This document shows positions 1 to 10,860 of a DNA stretch of 64,000 nucleotides, piece after piece. Location: positions 205,556,001 to 205,620,000 of the forward strand of contig NC_057343.1 of NCBI RefSeq assembly GCF_016509475.1, read 5' to 3'. Position 1 is the stretch's first letter. The number at the start of each line of letters is the position of its first letter. Source of the stretch: Prionailurus bengalensis (Eukaryota > Chordata > Mammalia > Carnivora > Felidae). The notes beneath the pieces were generated by a model. It did not search any database and was not told where the DNA came from. It was given only the letters and a program-made list of their open reading frames with translations. The position numbers were made by a program, and so were the translations under genes.

Positions 1-1255
1 TTCTTCCAATTTAGGAGTACAAAATAGCTTTCCATTTATTTGTGTCTTCTTCAGTTTCCATCATGAATGTCTTAGTATATAGATTTTTCACTTTCTTGCT
101 TAAATATATTCCTAGGCATTTTATTCTTTTTGATATAATTATAAATGGGATTGTTTTCTTAATTTCTGATAGTTTGTTATTAGTGTATTTAATTGATTTT
201 TTTGTACATTGATTTTACATCATGAAACTTTACTGAATTTATTGGTTCTAACAGTTTTTGGTGGAGTCTTTAGGATCTTCTATATATAATGTCATATCAT
301 CTGCAAATAGAAACAGTTTTACTTTTTCTGACTTGAATTCTTTTTCTTTTTTGCCTAATTGCTCTGGCTAGGACATTATGTTGAATAACACTGGCGAGAG
401 TGGGCATCCTTGTCTTATTCCTGATCTTAGAGGAAAAGCTTTCAGTTTTTTTTCACCATTGAGTATGATGTTAGCTGTGGGCTAGTCATATGTGACCTTT
501 ATTATCATGAGGTACATTCCTTCTATACCCAGTTTGTTGGCAGTTTTTCTACATCTATTGAGATAATCAGGTAATTTTTATCCTTCATTTTGTTAATGTG
601 GTGTATCACATTGACTGATTTTCATATGTTGAAACATCCATGCATTTCTGGAATAAATCTCAGTTGATTATGGTATATGATCATTTTAAGGTATTGTTGA
701 TTCCATTTGCTAATCTTTTGAGGATTTTTTTGCATTTATATTCATCAGGGATATTGGCCTGTAATTTTTTTTAACATTTTTTTTTCATTTATTTATTTAT
801 TCAAAAGCAATCTCTTCACCCAATATGCAGGTTGAATCTGTGACCCTGAGATGAAGAGTCATATACTCTTCTGACTGAGCCAGCCAGGCACCCCGATAAT
901 TTTTTCTGACCAGTGTTCTTGTCTGGTTTTGGTTGTCAGGGTAATGCTGGACTTAAAGATGAGTTTGGACATACTCCCTCCACTTCTGTTTTTTGGAAGA
1001 GTTTGAGAAGGATTGGTATTAATTCTTTTTCAGTGCTTGGAGGAATTCACCAGTGAAACCATCTGGCCCTGGGCTCTTATTTATTTGGAGGTTCTGGATT
1101 ACTGATTCAACCTCCTTATTAGTGATTGATCTATTCAGATTCTTTCATGATTCAGTCTTGGTAGGTTGTATGTTTCTAGGAATTTATCTGTTTCTCCTAG
1201 GTTGCCCAATTTGTTGACATATAACTGGGCTCATTTTCTTAAGAAACTTTTTGTT
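1..1255 (-). mobile_element. L1 LINE fragment (ORF2 region), antisense
   Basis: Read on the minus strand, this AT-rich stretch matches the reverse-transcriptase part of L1 ORF2, including the region around TTGCAGATGATATGACATTA near 290. It has many stops and is old and dead. A short SINE interrupts it at about 771-894. It lies in the last intron of the C5orf34-like gene and runs off the left edge. Confidence 0.85.
771..894 (-). mobile_element. Short carnivore SINE inside L1
   Basis: Antisense SINEC-type copy. A T-rich/ATTT tail lies on the left and a tRNA-like head ending GAGCCAGCCAGGCACCCC on the right. It belongs to the short type without a long CT body and is nested in the L1. Confidence 0.8.
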
Positions 1256-1738
1256 CTGTAAGTTCCCACCTCATTCATTTAAATTTATGTAATGATTTTT
1301 CTGTAATCCTATTCAAATAATAAAGTAGCTCTGCAACAGAGGACAGGTTTCTTTTCATTCTAGATCTTTTTTAAATTAAAAAATACAATGCATAGATTAT
1401 TTATATTCCTGTCACTCTTTTGTTCTTTTAGTCCCTTTTATCACTTCTTCACTTAAAGGAATGTTGAGATTTTAATTCTTTCATCTCCTATCACCAAATT
1501 TCCATCCAAATACACACACATACCTACTCTTTCCTTTCTTCTTCTCTTCTACTCTAACTAGTTTCTTTACCAATAAGGGGTAGACTTGATAAGTTCTAAA
1601 GTACCAAATCTATTATGAATCCAAGAGACCTTCCTAACAGAGAAATAATATTTTAATATGAAGACCAGGCTTTCTGAAATTAAAAGTACTTATATAATGA
1701 AAAATCTGGGGAAAAAACTCCTTAACTAAGCAACTTAG

Positions 1739-1932
1739 TGTTACTGGAGAATAGTGGTATCCTAAACCAGATTTCCAACAAAGAAAATGAACAGTCATCT
1801 GATCATTATGAACCAAAACCTTCAGAAACCTTGCTGGAAGAAGTTAATGAAAAGAGAGTATCAGTGGCATTGAAAAAAACCTCTGAAATCCTTCAGGATA
1901 TTGACTATCTTCTATTAAATTCTAAAAAGTGA
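1739..1932 (+). CDS. C5orf34: C5orf34-like protein, last coding exon (C-terminal 64 residues)
   Basis: A 3'-terminal coding exon with 194 coding bases ending in TGA at 1930-1932. The frame after acceptor AG at 1737-1738 encodes a hydrophilic, Lys/Glu-rich tail ending DIDYLLLNSKK, with a probable amphipathic helix (VSVALKKTSEILQDID). An alternative in-frame acceptor AG is at 1729-1730; a branch-like CTTAACT lies at about 1721-1727. The polypyrimidine tract is weak. The identification rests on position: in human, C5orf34 lies immediately upstream of TMEM267 on the same strand with a gap of a few kb, as here, and the tail looks like the one I recall for that protein. The function of C5orf34 is not established. 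Earlier exons lie off the left edge. The open frame without stops and the nearby poly(A) signal support a real exon; the name is less certain than the exon. Confidence 0.72.
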
Positions 1933-2125
1933 ATCACAAACCTTAAGGATGTTGTTTCAAGTGACTAGTATTACTAGTAAGCCAAGAAATTACATATATT
2001 ACTTCTGTGCAATGATTATATGAAAAAATGACAGTTAACTTTGGGGGTTACCTAACTTGTAAATTTTAAGATATATATTTATAATGTACCTTATTAATAA
2101 AGAACTATTTTAGAATTTTGAACAA
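1933..2125 (+). terminator. C5orf34: 3' UTR and poly(A) signal of the C5orf34-like gene
   Basis: About 190 AT-rich bases follow the TGA. The canonical AATAAA is at 2096-2101, so cleavage is expected near 2115-2125. This gives a very short 3' UTR. Confidence 0.65.
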
Positions 2126-2754
2126 TTATTTCATATTTATGAAAAAAATTTATAAAATCATAGTTGTTACTGTTTTATCTTGCAGAGAATTTACTATTAA
2201 TCCTCAAAGTTGTTTTTTTTTTCTTTTTAAATATGCAGAATTTTGTGCATTTGGTCATTTGCTATTTGGTGTCTCCAAATATTTTTCAACAGAACTGCCC
2301 AAAGAGAATTAGATCTTTAAATCATACAGGCAATATTGGTTCAAGCTAAGAATTGAGCACTTCATCAGAGACCAATTTTATCTGAATTGGCTTATTAATT
2401 TCTTTTGAACATCTGAAAAAAACTGATGCTATACAAGTGTGTGCAACTAAAATGACCTCATCAAAAGTGCTGTTTATTAGAACCTTGCCAATTGGGAAAT
2501 AACAAAACCACACACTAAAGAGACTTCAAGATTTGACAAATATAGCAAAAATATTCTGATTAACTTCTGATTTCTAGAAAAGACCAGCTTCTTGACATGG
2601 AAGAAAGAACATAGGAAACAAGGAGAAAAAGGAAATGAAGCAGAGCATAGATTAGGAGTGATAATGTCAGTGACTTGAATGGGCACGATGTTCTCTTGAT
2701 AGCTTCTCTCTGGGCTCCTTGCCACCTTTAAATCTCAGCACCAATTATTCCTTC
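2126..2754. other. Intergenic spacer, no gene seen
   Basis: AT-rich single-copy-looking DNA between the poly(A) site of the upstream gene and an L2 relic. The small open frames here show no recognisable protein. Confidence 0.5.
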
Positions 2755-2945
2755 TTCAGAAGGGCCTCCCCCATTAGTCTCTATTACATTATCCTAGTTA
2801 TTTCCTTTGTAGCACATACTGTAGTTGTACAACTTTTGTTTCTTTGTAGTCTAGATCCTTCGCTAGAACTTGAGCTCCATAAAGTCATTCTATAGTCTGT
2901 TACTAAGCATGGTGTTCAGCACACAGAGAATTCAGTATGTATTGT
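2755..2945 (+). mobile_element. L2 LINE 3'-end relic
   Basis: Diverged but recognisable L2 3' text: AAGGGCCTCCCCCATTAG, GAGCTCCAT and GGTGTTCAGCACACAGAGA-like stretches in the usual order. Ancient. Confidence 0.65.
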
Positions 2946-3759
2946 AGAAATGAATCAGTGCCTTCGGGCTGTAGGCTGACTGCACAGAAAAGAACTAACC
3001 CTTTCTCTTTGTTTTGGTTGCAGGAAGCCTTCCATGTTGTTCTTCTATAGCTCTAGAAAGCCTGGAGTATAAGATGTACAATGCTGCCATAAGGGCAATG
3101 TGAAATTGTTACTACAATTGAGACAAATTGTCCTTATCATGACTAAAAGCACCCCATATTGTGGTTAATGGGTTCTTTTTGATTAGCTTTTAAACTATGT
3201 GAGTTAAATTGTGTATCATTTTCCTCAGTTGAATCTTTTCCACTGGCTAAGGACCAAGAGTGTGGCAAGCAATGAAAAGTTCTATCACCGAGAAACTGAG
3301 TCACACTTCAGGGTTTTGTGAGGGGCCTAGGAGTTTGCTTGATATTGAAGATCTCACTTTCTACTACAGAATTCTCTTTCAACTCTATTATTAATATAAT
3401 CCCACTACTGCCCTTGCTTTCCATCTGACACTTGTTCTGAGAAACTGTAGGTAGGAAGAAGAAAGCAATGCCCCTCTTTGAGCCTATTCTTTTGGGCCAG
3501 TGCTTCCTAGAGCCAGTGCCAAGCTAGACATCTCCTCGGTGCTCACTCAGGCAAAAGACAGGCTGGGACCTGACCACAGTCCCATTAAAAAGCTGCATCT
3601 TGTGAGTTTGGTTAATTAGGGTCAAGCTACATTTTACGCAGTTTTTTCAACTCCTGTGCGTTTAGCAGTCACGATTCAGCCAGGCCTGCCACTGCTGCTA
3701 CAATAAAGTAGCACCCACCGTCCGCCCACAAAGTGGCGAAGTATAATTATCAAGAATTC
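2946..3759. other. Spacer upstream of the TMEM267 CpG region
   Basis: No recognisable repeat or coding exon. GC and CpG content begin to rise at about 3650, approaching the TMEM267 promoter. Confidence 0.4.
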
Positions 3760-3781
3760 CCCAAGGGGGCGTTGGAGCGCT

Positions 3782-3916
3782 ATGGAGGAGCCGCCGACCC
3801 GCAAAGCCGCGTGGTGTCTCCGTCTCCTGAAAAACTCTCCGACGCCCAACTTGAAAGACATTTCTCTACCTCTTCGGGACCCAAGACGGCCTGTGGCTCC
3901 TAGCTCAAGCGTCTGA
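3782..3916 (+). other. Possible 44-codon small ORF at the edge of the CpG-rich region
   Basis: ATG at 3782 with G at -3 and G at +4 opens a 44-codon frame closed by TGA at 3914-3916. It starts MEEPPTRKAAW and is basic, with no domain I recognise. It lies about 350 bp upstream of the densest CpG part of the promoter. It could be an upstream ORF of a longer TMEM267 transcript, part of an unannotated transcript, or chance. Confidence 0.25.
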
Positions 3917-4129
3917 GCGTATGGCCTGTGCCTCCGACATTCGGTGAGGCCACTTCTGCTTTCTTAGCTTTCTGGCCGCCAGGGAGGGTGCATTATGGGT
4001 ATATCGGCTAAGTCTGGGGCACGGCGCCGGCACAGCCAAGAACGAATGCTCAGGTTTGACAGAGGAAACCAACAAGGCACTTTGCACTTATCCCCCCACT
4101 ATCCCAAAGGTCTCCTTATGTGGTACGGC

Positions 4130-4720
4130 GGGAGAAAACTGCAGGAACCCACCACCTCCACCAGCAGACCCCAGAGCTATCCGTTCCGGTCCGTTATGCA
4201 TGGGGCCAGTATCCCGGCGTCCTCTCGGCGGACGTTTGGCGGGTGCTGGGGCCGCTCTGGCCGGCGTCCGGCGTCTCTATGGTGCCGGCCTAGGGGAGGG
4301 AAGAGAGGCGGGGCCGCCGTTTGTGCTGCGAAGGACTTCAACCTGAAGAGCTGAGGGTGGGTGCGGCTGAGCTCCGCGAGGGACTGGGCGGGAAGGGGAC
4401 GGAATGGACGCCGCGAAACTGCGTCCTGAGGTGGGAGGCCGAAGCTCCAGAGTCTGGATGGGGTGGGCGTGCAGGGGCGGCGAGCGCGCGGGACGCGAGA
4501 GCAAGCGGGGTGTGCTGAACCCGTGGGCCGTCACTGTCTGATGGTCCCGGGATCTGCGCGAAGCCCCGGCGTCTCCCTCAGGCTTCGTCGCGCCTTCGAG
4601 ATTCCATAAGCACCGGGGTCCTCCCCTAGGCTTTGTGCCCCGGCGTTTCCCTGGCCCAGGGCGGCGTGGCGGGGGTCTTGCCGGAGTTGCCCATTGCCCT
4701 CTTTACCAGGCACGACAGTC
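4130..4720 (+). promoter_or_regulatory. TMEM267: CpG-rich TMEM267 promoter and probable 5' UTR exon
   Basis: CpG dinucleotides and GC content jump sharply here against an AT-rich background, as in a housekeeping promoter without a TATA box. GC boxes (GGCGGGGCC near 4309, GGGCGGGAAGG near 4387) are present. Two candidate exon-1 donors follow: GTGGGT at 4357 (after ...GAGCTGAGG) and GTGGGA at 4431 (after ...CGTCCTGAG). Either can splice to the acceptor at 16199-16200, giving a non-coding exon 1 and an intron of about 11.8 kb. Which donor is used cannot be decided from sequence. CpG islands of this kind often fire in both directions. A divergent RNA toward C5orf34 is therefore possible; I recall a human antisense transcript, C5orf34-AS1, but cannot place it here. 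Confidence 0.7.
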
Positions 4721-5086
4721 CTGCCCGCTCCGGATCCCTGGAGGCGTGACTGTTAAAAGTGTGACACGGTCTCTTCCCTGCACATGGAACGTTTGGTAAC
4801 GTTGACGCCAGGCCTTCCTGCCCCATTTTCTTAATCGGCATTTTAAGATTATTGCATCACACCAGCCTTAGGAAAGAACGCTTTGGGAATTTGCCGAGAT
4901 TTGAAATATACTGAGATTCAGAATTGTATGTTTTGTTACTAATAGTGTAGGAATTAAACATTTTATGTTCAGGCTATAAAAAGTTTCTGTGAAAGTGAGG
5001 ATTTGTGTTTCCTTCCTTTGCAAATTAGCTGCATTAGATTGGGCATCTGCTCTAGGTATTGTAGCGTTAAAAATATATATGTATTT

Positions 5087-5199
5087 GGGGCGTCTGGCTG
5101 GCACACTGGGCGGAGCCTGCTACTTGATCTCTGGTTTGAGTTCGAGCCCCACCTTGGGTGTAGAGATGACTTAAAGAAATTAAAATTAAAAAAAAATTA
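5087..5199 (+). mobile_element. Short SINEC copy
   Basis: Sense copy with head GGGGCGTCTGGCTGG, B-box-like GAGTTCGAGCCCC and an A-rich tail. Short type lacking the CT body. Confidence 0.8.
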
Positions 5200-5475
5200 A
5201 ATATATGAACTTTTGCAGCGCCAACAGTGAAAAAGACTTCTTTGTAAAACAATACTAAAGGTAGTTGTTGGATTTGGGACTACGTTTACCTCAGGTTTTT
5301 ATAAATATTTGTGTGATGAGAGAGGGAAGTAGGTGACATTTACATGGGGAATTTGTTAGCTCTTTGTTTTGGCAGAAATATTTGTCTAAGATTATTAATG
5401 CATCATAGTGTATAATTAAAGTAAGTGACTATGTTTGTGAGTTAAGGAAAGATTACTACTATGTATACTTTTTAA

Positions 5476-5681
5476 AAAAATGTTTTTAAAGTTTATTTTT
5501 GAGAGAGAGACAACATGAGCAGAGGAGGGGCAGAGAGAGAGAGACACACACAAAATCCGAAGCAGGCTCCAGGCTCTGAGTTGTCAGCACAGAGCCCGAC
5601 GCGGGGCTCGAACTCACAAGCGGTGAGATCATGACCTGAGCCCAAGTGGGACGCTTAACCGACTGAGCCACCCAGGCGCCC
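5476..5681 (-). mobile_element. SINEC (feliform), antisense
   Basis: T-rich tail, GAGAGAGAC body and head ending GAGCCACCCAGGCGCCC. Flanking TACTACTATGTAT on both sides (about 5455 and 5682) is the target-site duplication. Confidence 0.92.
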
Positions 5682-6141
5682 TACTACTATGTATGTATAC
5701 TTTAAAGGCCCCATAGTTGATGACATTTTACTGTAATGGGATGGGGTGTGGCAGTTTTACCATTGTAGAAAGTGGCTACAAGTCATAAGGAGAAATTTAT
5801 CATCTGGGTAACTGGTTGTTATGAGAAGTCATCCTAAATAATTATGTTTAGTTCATAGGCTGAGGGTTGCTTCCCTGCTTATACCTTGTATTAGTATACT
5901 GAAATATTTGTCGAATACCTTGTGCACATTAGGTTTTATGCATGACAGGTTTAAGAGAAAATTATAGTTACTAGTCTTAACAGAACTGCCTAACAAAAGT
6001 GACTGTGTAGAATAAATCGTTATTTTACGGTTTTTGAGGTCCATTCTACTTATAGGGAAGGGGTAGGAAGTAGAAAAAGGTATGACGAAAAATGGATACA
6101 CTTGGATGTCCTAGTCAGAGACAATAAATAAAAGGACTACA

Positions 6142-6369
6142 GGGGCGCCTGGGTGGCGCAGTCGGTTAAGCGTCCGACTTCAGCCAGGTCACGATCTCGC
6201 GGTCCGGGAGTTCGAGCCCCGCGTCGGGCTCTGGGCTGATGGCTCAGAGCCTGGAGCCTGTTTCCGATTCTGTGTCTCCCTCTCTCTCTGCCCCTCCCCC
6301 GTTCATGCTCTGTCTCTCTCTGTCCCCCAAAAAATAAATAAAACGTTGAAAAAAAATTAAAAAAAAAAA
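6142..6369 (+). mobile_element. Young full-length SINEC_Fc-type copy
   Basis: Full head (GGGGCGCCTGGGTGGCGCAG), intact B box (GAGTTCGAGCCCC), CT body and A-rich tail. The perfect 15-bp duplication AATAAAAGGACTACA lies at 6127-6141 and 6370-6384. It differs at only a few positions from the copy at 37231. Confidence 0.95.
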
Positions 6370-6525
6370 AATAAAAGGACTACATTCATTAAATTTCTTT
6401 TTCCAAAAGAAAAAAATTCTCTTTCTCATACTCAGAATCTAAGCCAGAGATGGTAAATATGTGCACTAATAATTGGAGTGGAATAGATGTCAGAATTGTA
6501 TTTCTAGGACCATAATTATACTCTT

Positions 6526-6739
6526 TTAACTTTTTTAATGTTTATTTTTGAGAGAGAGCGCGCGAGCCAGAGCATGAGTGGGGGAGGGGCAGAGAGAGAG
6601 GGAGACACAAAAGCTGAAGCAGGCTTCAGGCTCTGAGCTGTCAGCACAGAGCCTGACGCAGGTATTGAATTCATGAATCATGAGATCATGACCTGAGCCA
6701 AAGTTGGACACTCAACCGACTGAGCCACCCAGGCACTCC
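6526..6739 (-). mobile_element. SINEC, antisense
   Basis: T-rich tail then GAGAGAGAGCGCGCGAG body; head ends GAGCCACCCAGGCACTCC. It sits about 30 bp from a sense copy, forming an inverted pair. Confidence 0.9.
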
Positions 6740-6770
6740 CACATTATACCTTTTTTAAAAAAAGGAAACA

Positions 6771-7068
6771 GGTCCTTGGGTGGCTCAGTCATTAAGCATC
6801 TGACTTGGGCTCAGGTCATGATCTCAGGGTTCAGGAGTTCGAATCCCACATCTGATGAGCTCAAGCCCTGCTTCCAGGTGAGCTCCTGCCCCACTTCGGG
6901 TGAGCTGAGCCCTGCTTCAGGTGAACACCAGCCCCGCTTCTCTTTCTCTCTTTCCCCCCTGCCTCTGCCCCTTGTGGGATTCTCTCTCTTTCTCTCTCTC
7001 TCTGCCCTTTGCTCACTTGTGCCCTCTCTGAATGAATGAATGAATGAATGAATGAATGAATGAATGAA
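6771..7068 (+). mobile_element. SINEC variant with multiplied B-box unit and (GAAT)n tail
   Basis: The head (CCTTGGGTGGCTCAG) is followed by about five tandem units of roughly 22 bp, starting GAGTTCGAATCCCACATCTGAT and then GAGCTC... units ending in TTCAGGT or similar. Next come a CT-rich body and a GAAT microsatellite (about 7031-7068) as tail. Each unit derives from the B-box part of the SINE. Confidence 0.85.
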
Positions 7069-7079
7069 ACAGTATTGTG

Positions 7080-7290
7080 TTAGATACCTATTACTGTATA
7101 ACAAATTACCCCGAAACTTAGAGGCTTAAAACATTTAACAAGTATCTCACTGTGTCTGTGGTCTCGGAAAAGGCTTAGCTGGGTGATTCTGGCTCAGGGG
7201 CCCATGTACTTGCAGTCCAGAAGTTTGCAGAGCTGCAGGCATCTAAAAAACTTGACAGGCTAAGGGATCTACCTCCCTCATTAGTCTTTT
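7080..7290. repeat. Ancient interspersed repeat, family not assigned
   Basis: The stretch CTATTACTGTATAACAAATT...TTAGAGGCTTAAAAC is a common mammalian interspersed-repeat motif. I cannot name the family with certainty. Confidence 0.5.
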
Positions 7291-7601
7291 GTTGTTCTCT
7301 CATCAAGCAAACTGTTTTATACTTTCCATTTATAAAATGTATTTCATGCTGCCCCGTTTTGTGTATGTGTTCCTATTCAAACAACGATATAGTTATAAAC
7401 AATAAGGTCTTCTTTTTCGGGTCACTTTAAATTTGAATCATCATTTAAATACTTGAAGTGATCTTTCGATGTTTCACTTTGCTCTTAACACTTTATTAGC
7501 TACCCTGTCTTTTTAGAATCTGAACTTATGTAAAACACAAGGTTAGTAACATTTAAATATATTTTGGGATGTTAAAAATTGTTTCAAGAGTAAAAGAAGA
7601 T

Positions 7602-7712
7602 GGGGGTACCTGGCTGGCTCAGTTAGTGGAATGTGTGACTCTTGGTCTTGGGGTTGTGAGTTCAAGCTCCATGTTGGGTGTAGAGATTACTGGAAAGTAA
7701 AATCTTAAAAAA
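7602..7712 (+). mobile_element. Short SINEC copy
   Basis: Head GGGGTACCTGGCTGGCTCAG, short body and A-rich end, flanked by AAGAGTAAAAG on both sides (7586 and about 7713). Confidence 0.88.
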
Positions 7713-7822
7713 AGAGTAAAAGAGTTTGGATGTAATGCAATTTGCAATTAAGTGGAAAATGACCTTTTTTTGTCTCCTTTCTGAGATAAGATTTGAAAAT
7801 AAATTTGTAATAAATGCATATA

Positions 7823-8587
7823 CAGTAAAACCTTGTGTTGTGAGTAACTTGTTCTGCGACTGAGTAGTACATGATGCCTAATGTCACATGATCACAAATG
7901 AGCCAATCGTTCTTTTCTCTCTCTCTCTCTGCGGGATGGTGGGTGATCGTCTCCCTTGCTCAGATGCTGGGCCTCATGCTGTGGTGTTTGGCAGAAATCA
8001 GTGATTTTTCAGAACATTGGAAGGTACCCAAAACTGGCGATAGTGTATTTTTTGTCACTTCAACAGTCCTTTGCTTTTCCATACATGAGTAAGCTTAGGA
8101 ATGCTTTGCTTCATTCTAGGTCAGGTTGCCTGCAGATAGAGACCCTCTCCTCTGCTGCATTATTGCCAGTTACATTAAATACAGTATATGACAAGAGTTT
8201 ATTAATAATGTAGTATAGTTGACATCCATGCAAGTGTATACAATGGCCCCCATGCAGAAAAGGATTCCATTGAGCCAGTAGATAGCAGTGATTTCATTAG
8301 TGATAGTGAAAGTCATCCTGCACAATAACCCTCTCTCTTGTCTCCCTCACACCAGCCACGAAGGTTTTCAAAGGTAAGTGCAGGTTAGTTTATTTGTCTT
8401 TATATTTTGTATTTTCTTTATTGTTGTGTGTTCTGTTACGGTATTGTAATGATTTTTATGTGAATATTTTTGGGGTGTGGAACAAGTCATCTGAGTTTCC
8501 AGTATTTCTTCCGCTTTGACATACAAGTGCTTTGGATTACAAGCATGTTTCCAGAATGAGTTATGCTCGCAAACCAAGGTTTTCCTG
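7823..8587 (+). mobile_element. Tigger-like (TcMar) DNA transposon relic
   Basis: Left end CAGTAAAACCTTGTG, preceded by TA; right end CAAGGTTTTCCTG is its near inverse complement. About 765 bp, non-autonomous, with no transposase frame left. Internal text such as GTCACATGATCACAAATGAG is typical of pogo/Tigger-derived non-autonomous elements. The right-hand TA duplication has decayed. Confidence 0.72.
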
Positions 8588-9381
8588 AATAAGCATAGTT
8601 TCGGTGGCAGCAGAGCGTTTCTGTTAGGCTTTTGTGTGAGTGTGCACAGCCTTCCCTCTCACACTCATCTGCCTGAGTGGCCTTTCTCCCTCGGGCTAAT
8701 TTGCAGGCCACTGCTTACTGAAGGAGGGGAATATTGCTGCCAGTGCAGCACCTCTCTGACTTGGTCATTAATTCAAATTTGTGTGTCCCGATTCCCATCT
8801 GGCTAAGTGGATACTGGCATCTAGCTTTGGTTCAAAGGGATATTTTATAAACTTTAAAATTATGTGCACTGAACCTTTAAATATGTTGACTTCTTTATCC
8901 ATGCAAGTGTCAAGAGTTTATTTGTAAAGTAGAAACAAATGATTCATTTATGGGACTGTAAATCCTCGGGTTTAATTAAAGGATTCATGACCTTGGAGGT
9001 ATCTTTTGCATTCTTCATTTTGGTCATATCTCTTGCTTGAAAGTACTTTGAAATCATTATTTCCTCATCCTGGAAGAATCTGTAGACTCAAACCCAATCA
9101 TAGTGCTTTCAGAACAGATTTCATTATTGCAAATGACAAGAATTTGAGGATTGTCGTAGACTCCATTATCATTTGCACAGTTGGTCTGTGCAAAGCAAGT
9201 CTTCTTCACAATATGAAAGAGTTAAAGGAATCTATAAGTTCATTTCACCTGGAGACAGAGAAATCTTTTATAGTCTTTGCATGTGTCAACTAATACATAA
9301 ATAGGAACAAATAATTTTTATAGTATAAGTTTGGCTTATAAGAATTGTATAAAATTTTATTAAGGTTTATTTTAATTTTAA
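8588..9381. other. TMEM267 intron 1, unassigned segment
   Basis: AT-rich intron DNA with no repeat or exon I can identify. The 95-codon frame at 9006-9293 has no recognisable content. Confidence 0.4.
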
Positions 9382-9579
9382 TTTTTTTTGTTTATTTTTG
9401 AAAGAGAGAGCAGGTGGGGTAGGGGTAGAGAGAGAGGGGAGAGAACGAATCCCAAACAGGCTCCGCACCGTGAGTGCAGAGCGAGCCCGATGCAGGCCTT
9501 GAACTCACGAACCGTGAGATCATGACCTGAGCCAAAATCAAGAGTTGGGTGCTTAACCGACTGAGCCACCCAGGCACCT
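9382..9579 (-). mobile_element. SINEC, antisense
   Basis: T-rich tail, GAAAGAGAGAGCAGG body and head ending GAGCCACCCAGGCACCTC. Confidence 0.9.
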
Positions 9580-9909
9580 CTACTAATGTTTATTGTTATA
9601 TATTCTCATATTTTTATTAATACATATTTATGATGTTATAAATATACTTCTACTTTTTAAAAATTATACTTTGAAGCGGCTGACAAGCATCATGGTCTGA
9701 GTTGTTTAATGACTTCTGACTATTCAGAGTAGCTTTAATGGTTTTGTGGTCATAATATTAAGGCATTGAAAATGTTTAGGGAATCAAACAAGGGGAAAAA
9801 AGTAATGATCATATGTAAGCCCATGAGTGAGATAGGAGCCAAATGAACAGTCTTCTCTATTTTTAAATGTACAGTATAAGTACATATTTTTAATGAAAAG
9901 TAATATTTT

Positions 9910-10860
9910 ACATATTATCTTACAGGCTGCCTTTTAAATGTTAATATTTTGAACATCTTTTCATGTCAGTAAAAATAGGAATAAGTGTTTTTTAATGGCT
10001 GCTTAATTGTTTGAAATTAATTTCACTAGTCTTGTATTTAGGACCTTTAATTTATAATTTTTCCTTATTATAAACAATGCCATACTGAATATCCATATAT
10101 ACCTCTTTGTATTTAAATCTACTTATTTTCTGTGGATAAATTTGTAGAGTTGGAAATGCTGAGTCAAAAATATTTGTTCATTTTTAAATTGTTTTTGATA
10201 TCTTTATTGTCAAATTGTCCCCTAAAAATTATACCAACTTACACTCCTGCTAATGCTCAGTATGAGTGATCATTTCTCTACCACTACTAACAGAAAGTAT
10301 TAGCAATTTTTTTGTCAATCTTACATTGAAATCTCATTGTTTTAATTAATTTATTAATGCTTATTTATTTTTGAGAGAGAGAGAGAGAGTGCATGAGCAG
10401 GGATGGGGCAGAGAGAGAGGGAGACAGAGGATCTGAAGCAGGCTCCCCACTGACAGCAGCAAGCCTGATGCAGGGCTCAAACTCATGTACAGTGAGATCA
10501 TGATGTGAGCCAAAGTTGGACGCTTAACCAACTGAGCCACCCAGGCACCCCTTATTGTTTTAATTTAAATTCAATTGATTACTAACAAAGTTGAAATCTT
10601 CTAGTAATTTTTGATATTTGTATTTCTTCCTTTTCAAAATTGCCTTTCCATAGACATTGCCCACTTTATTACTGGGGTACTTATTTTTCCTTCTTAATTT
10701 TAAGTGCCCTTAATAAAGTAAAACTTTAAATCTTTCTCCATCATAAAGGTTCAAAATTTCCTCCATTTGTCTTTAACTTTGCCATGCACAAGTTTTACAT
10801 TCTTATGTAGTCATGTCTATCAATATTTTTAAAATAATTTTGAGCTCCCCTCTAAAAGTC
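9910..10860 (-). mobile_element. Old L1 (L1M-type) 3' part, antisense, split by a SINE
   Basis: The order of motifs (AACATCTTTTCATGTC, TAAACAATGCCATACTGAA, GGATAAATTTGTAGAGTTGG, AATTGTCCCC) matches the reverse complement of old L1 3' ends. A SINE at 10340-10551 interrupts it. Confidence 0.65.
10340..10551 (-). mobile_element. SINEC, antisense
   Basis: TTTATTTTTGAGAGAGAG body; head ends GAGCCACCCAGGCACCCC. ATTGTTTTAATT flanks both sides as the duplication. Confidence 0.92.

Noticed and set aside
3759..3774. CTCF-like CCCCAAGGGGGCGTTG
   Set aside because: Core positions fit less well than the two reported motifs.
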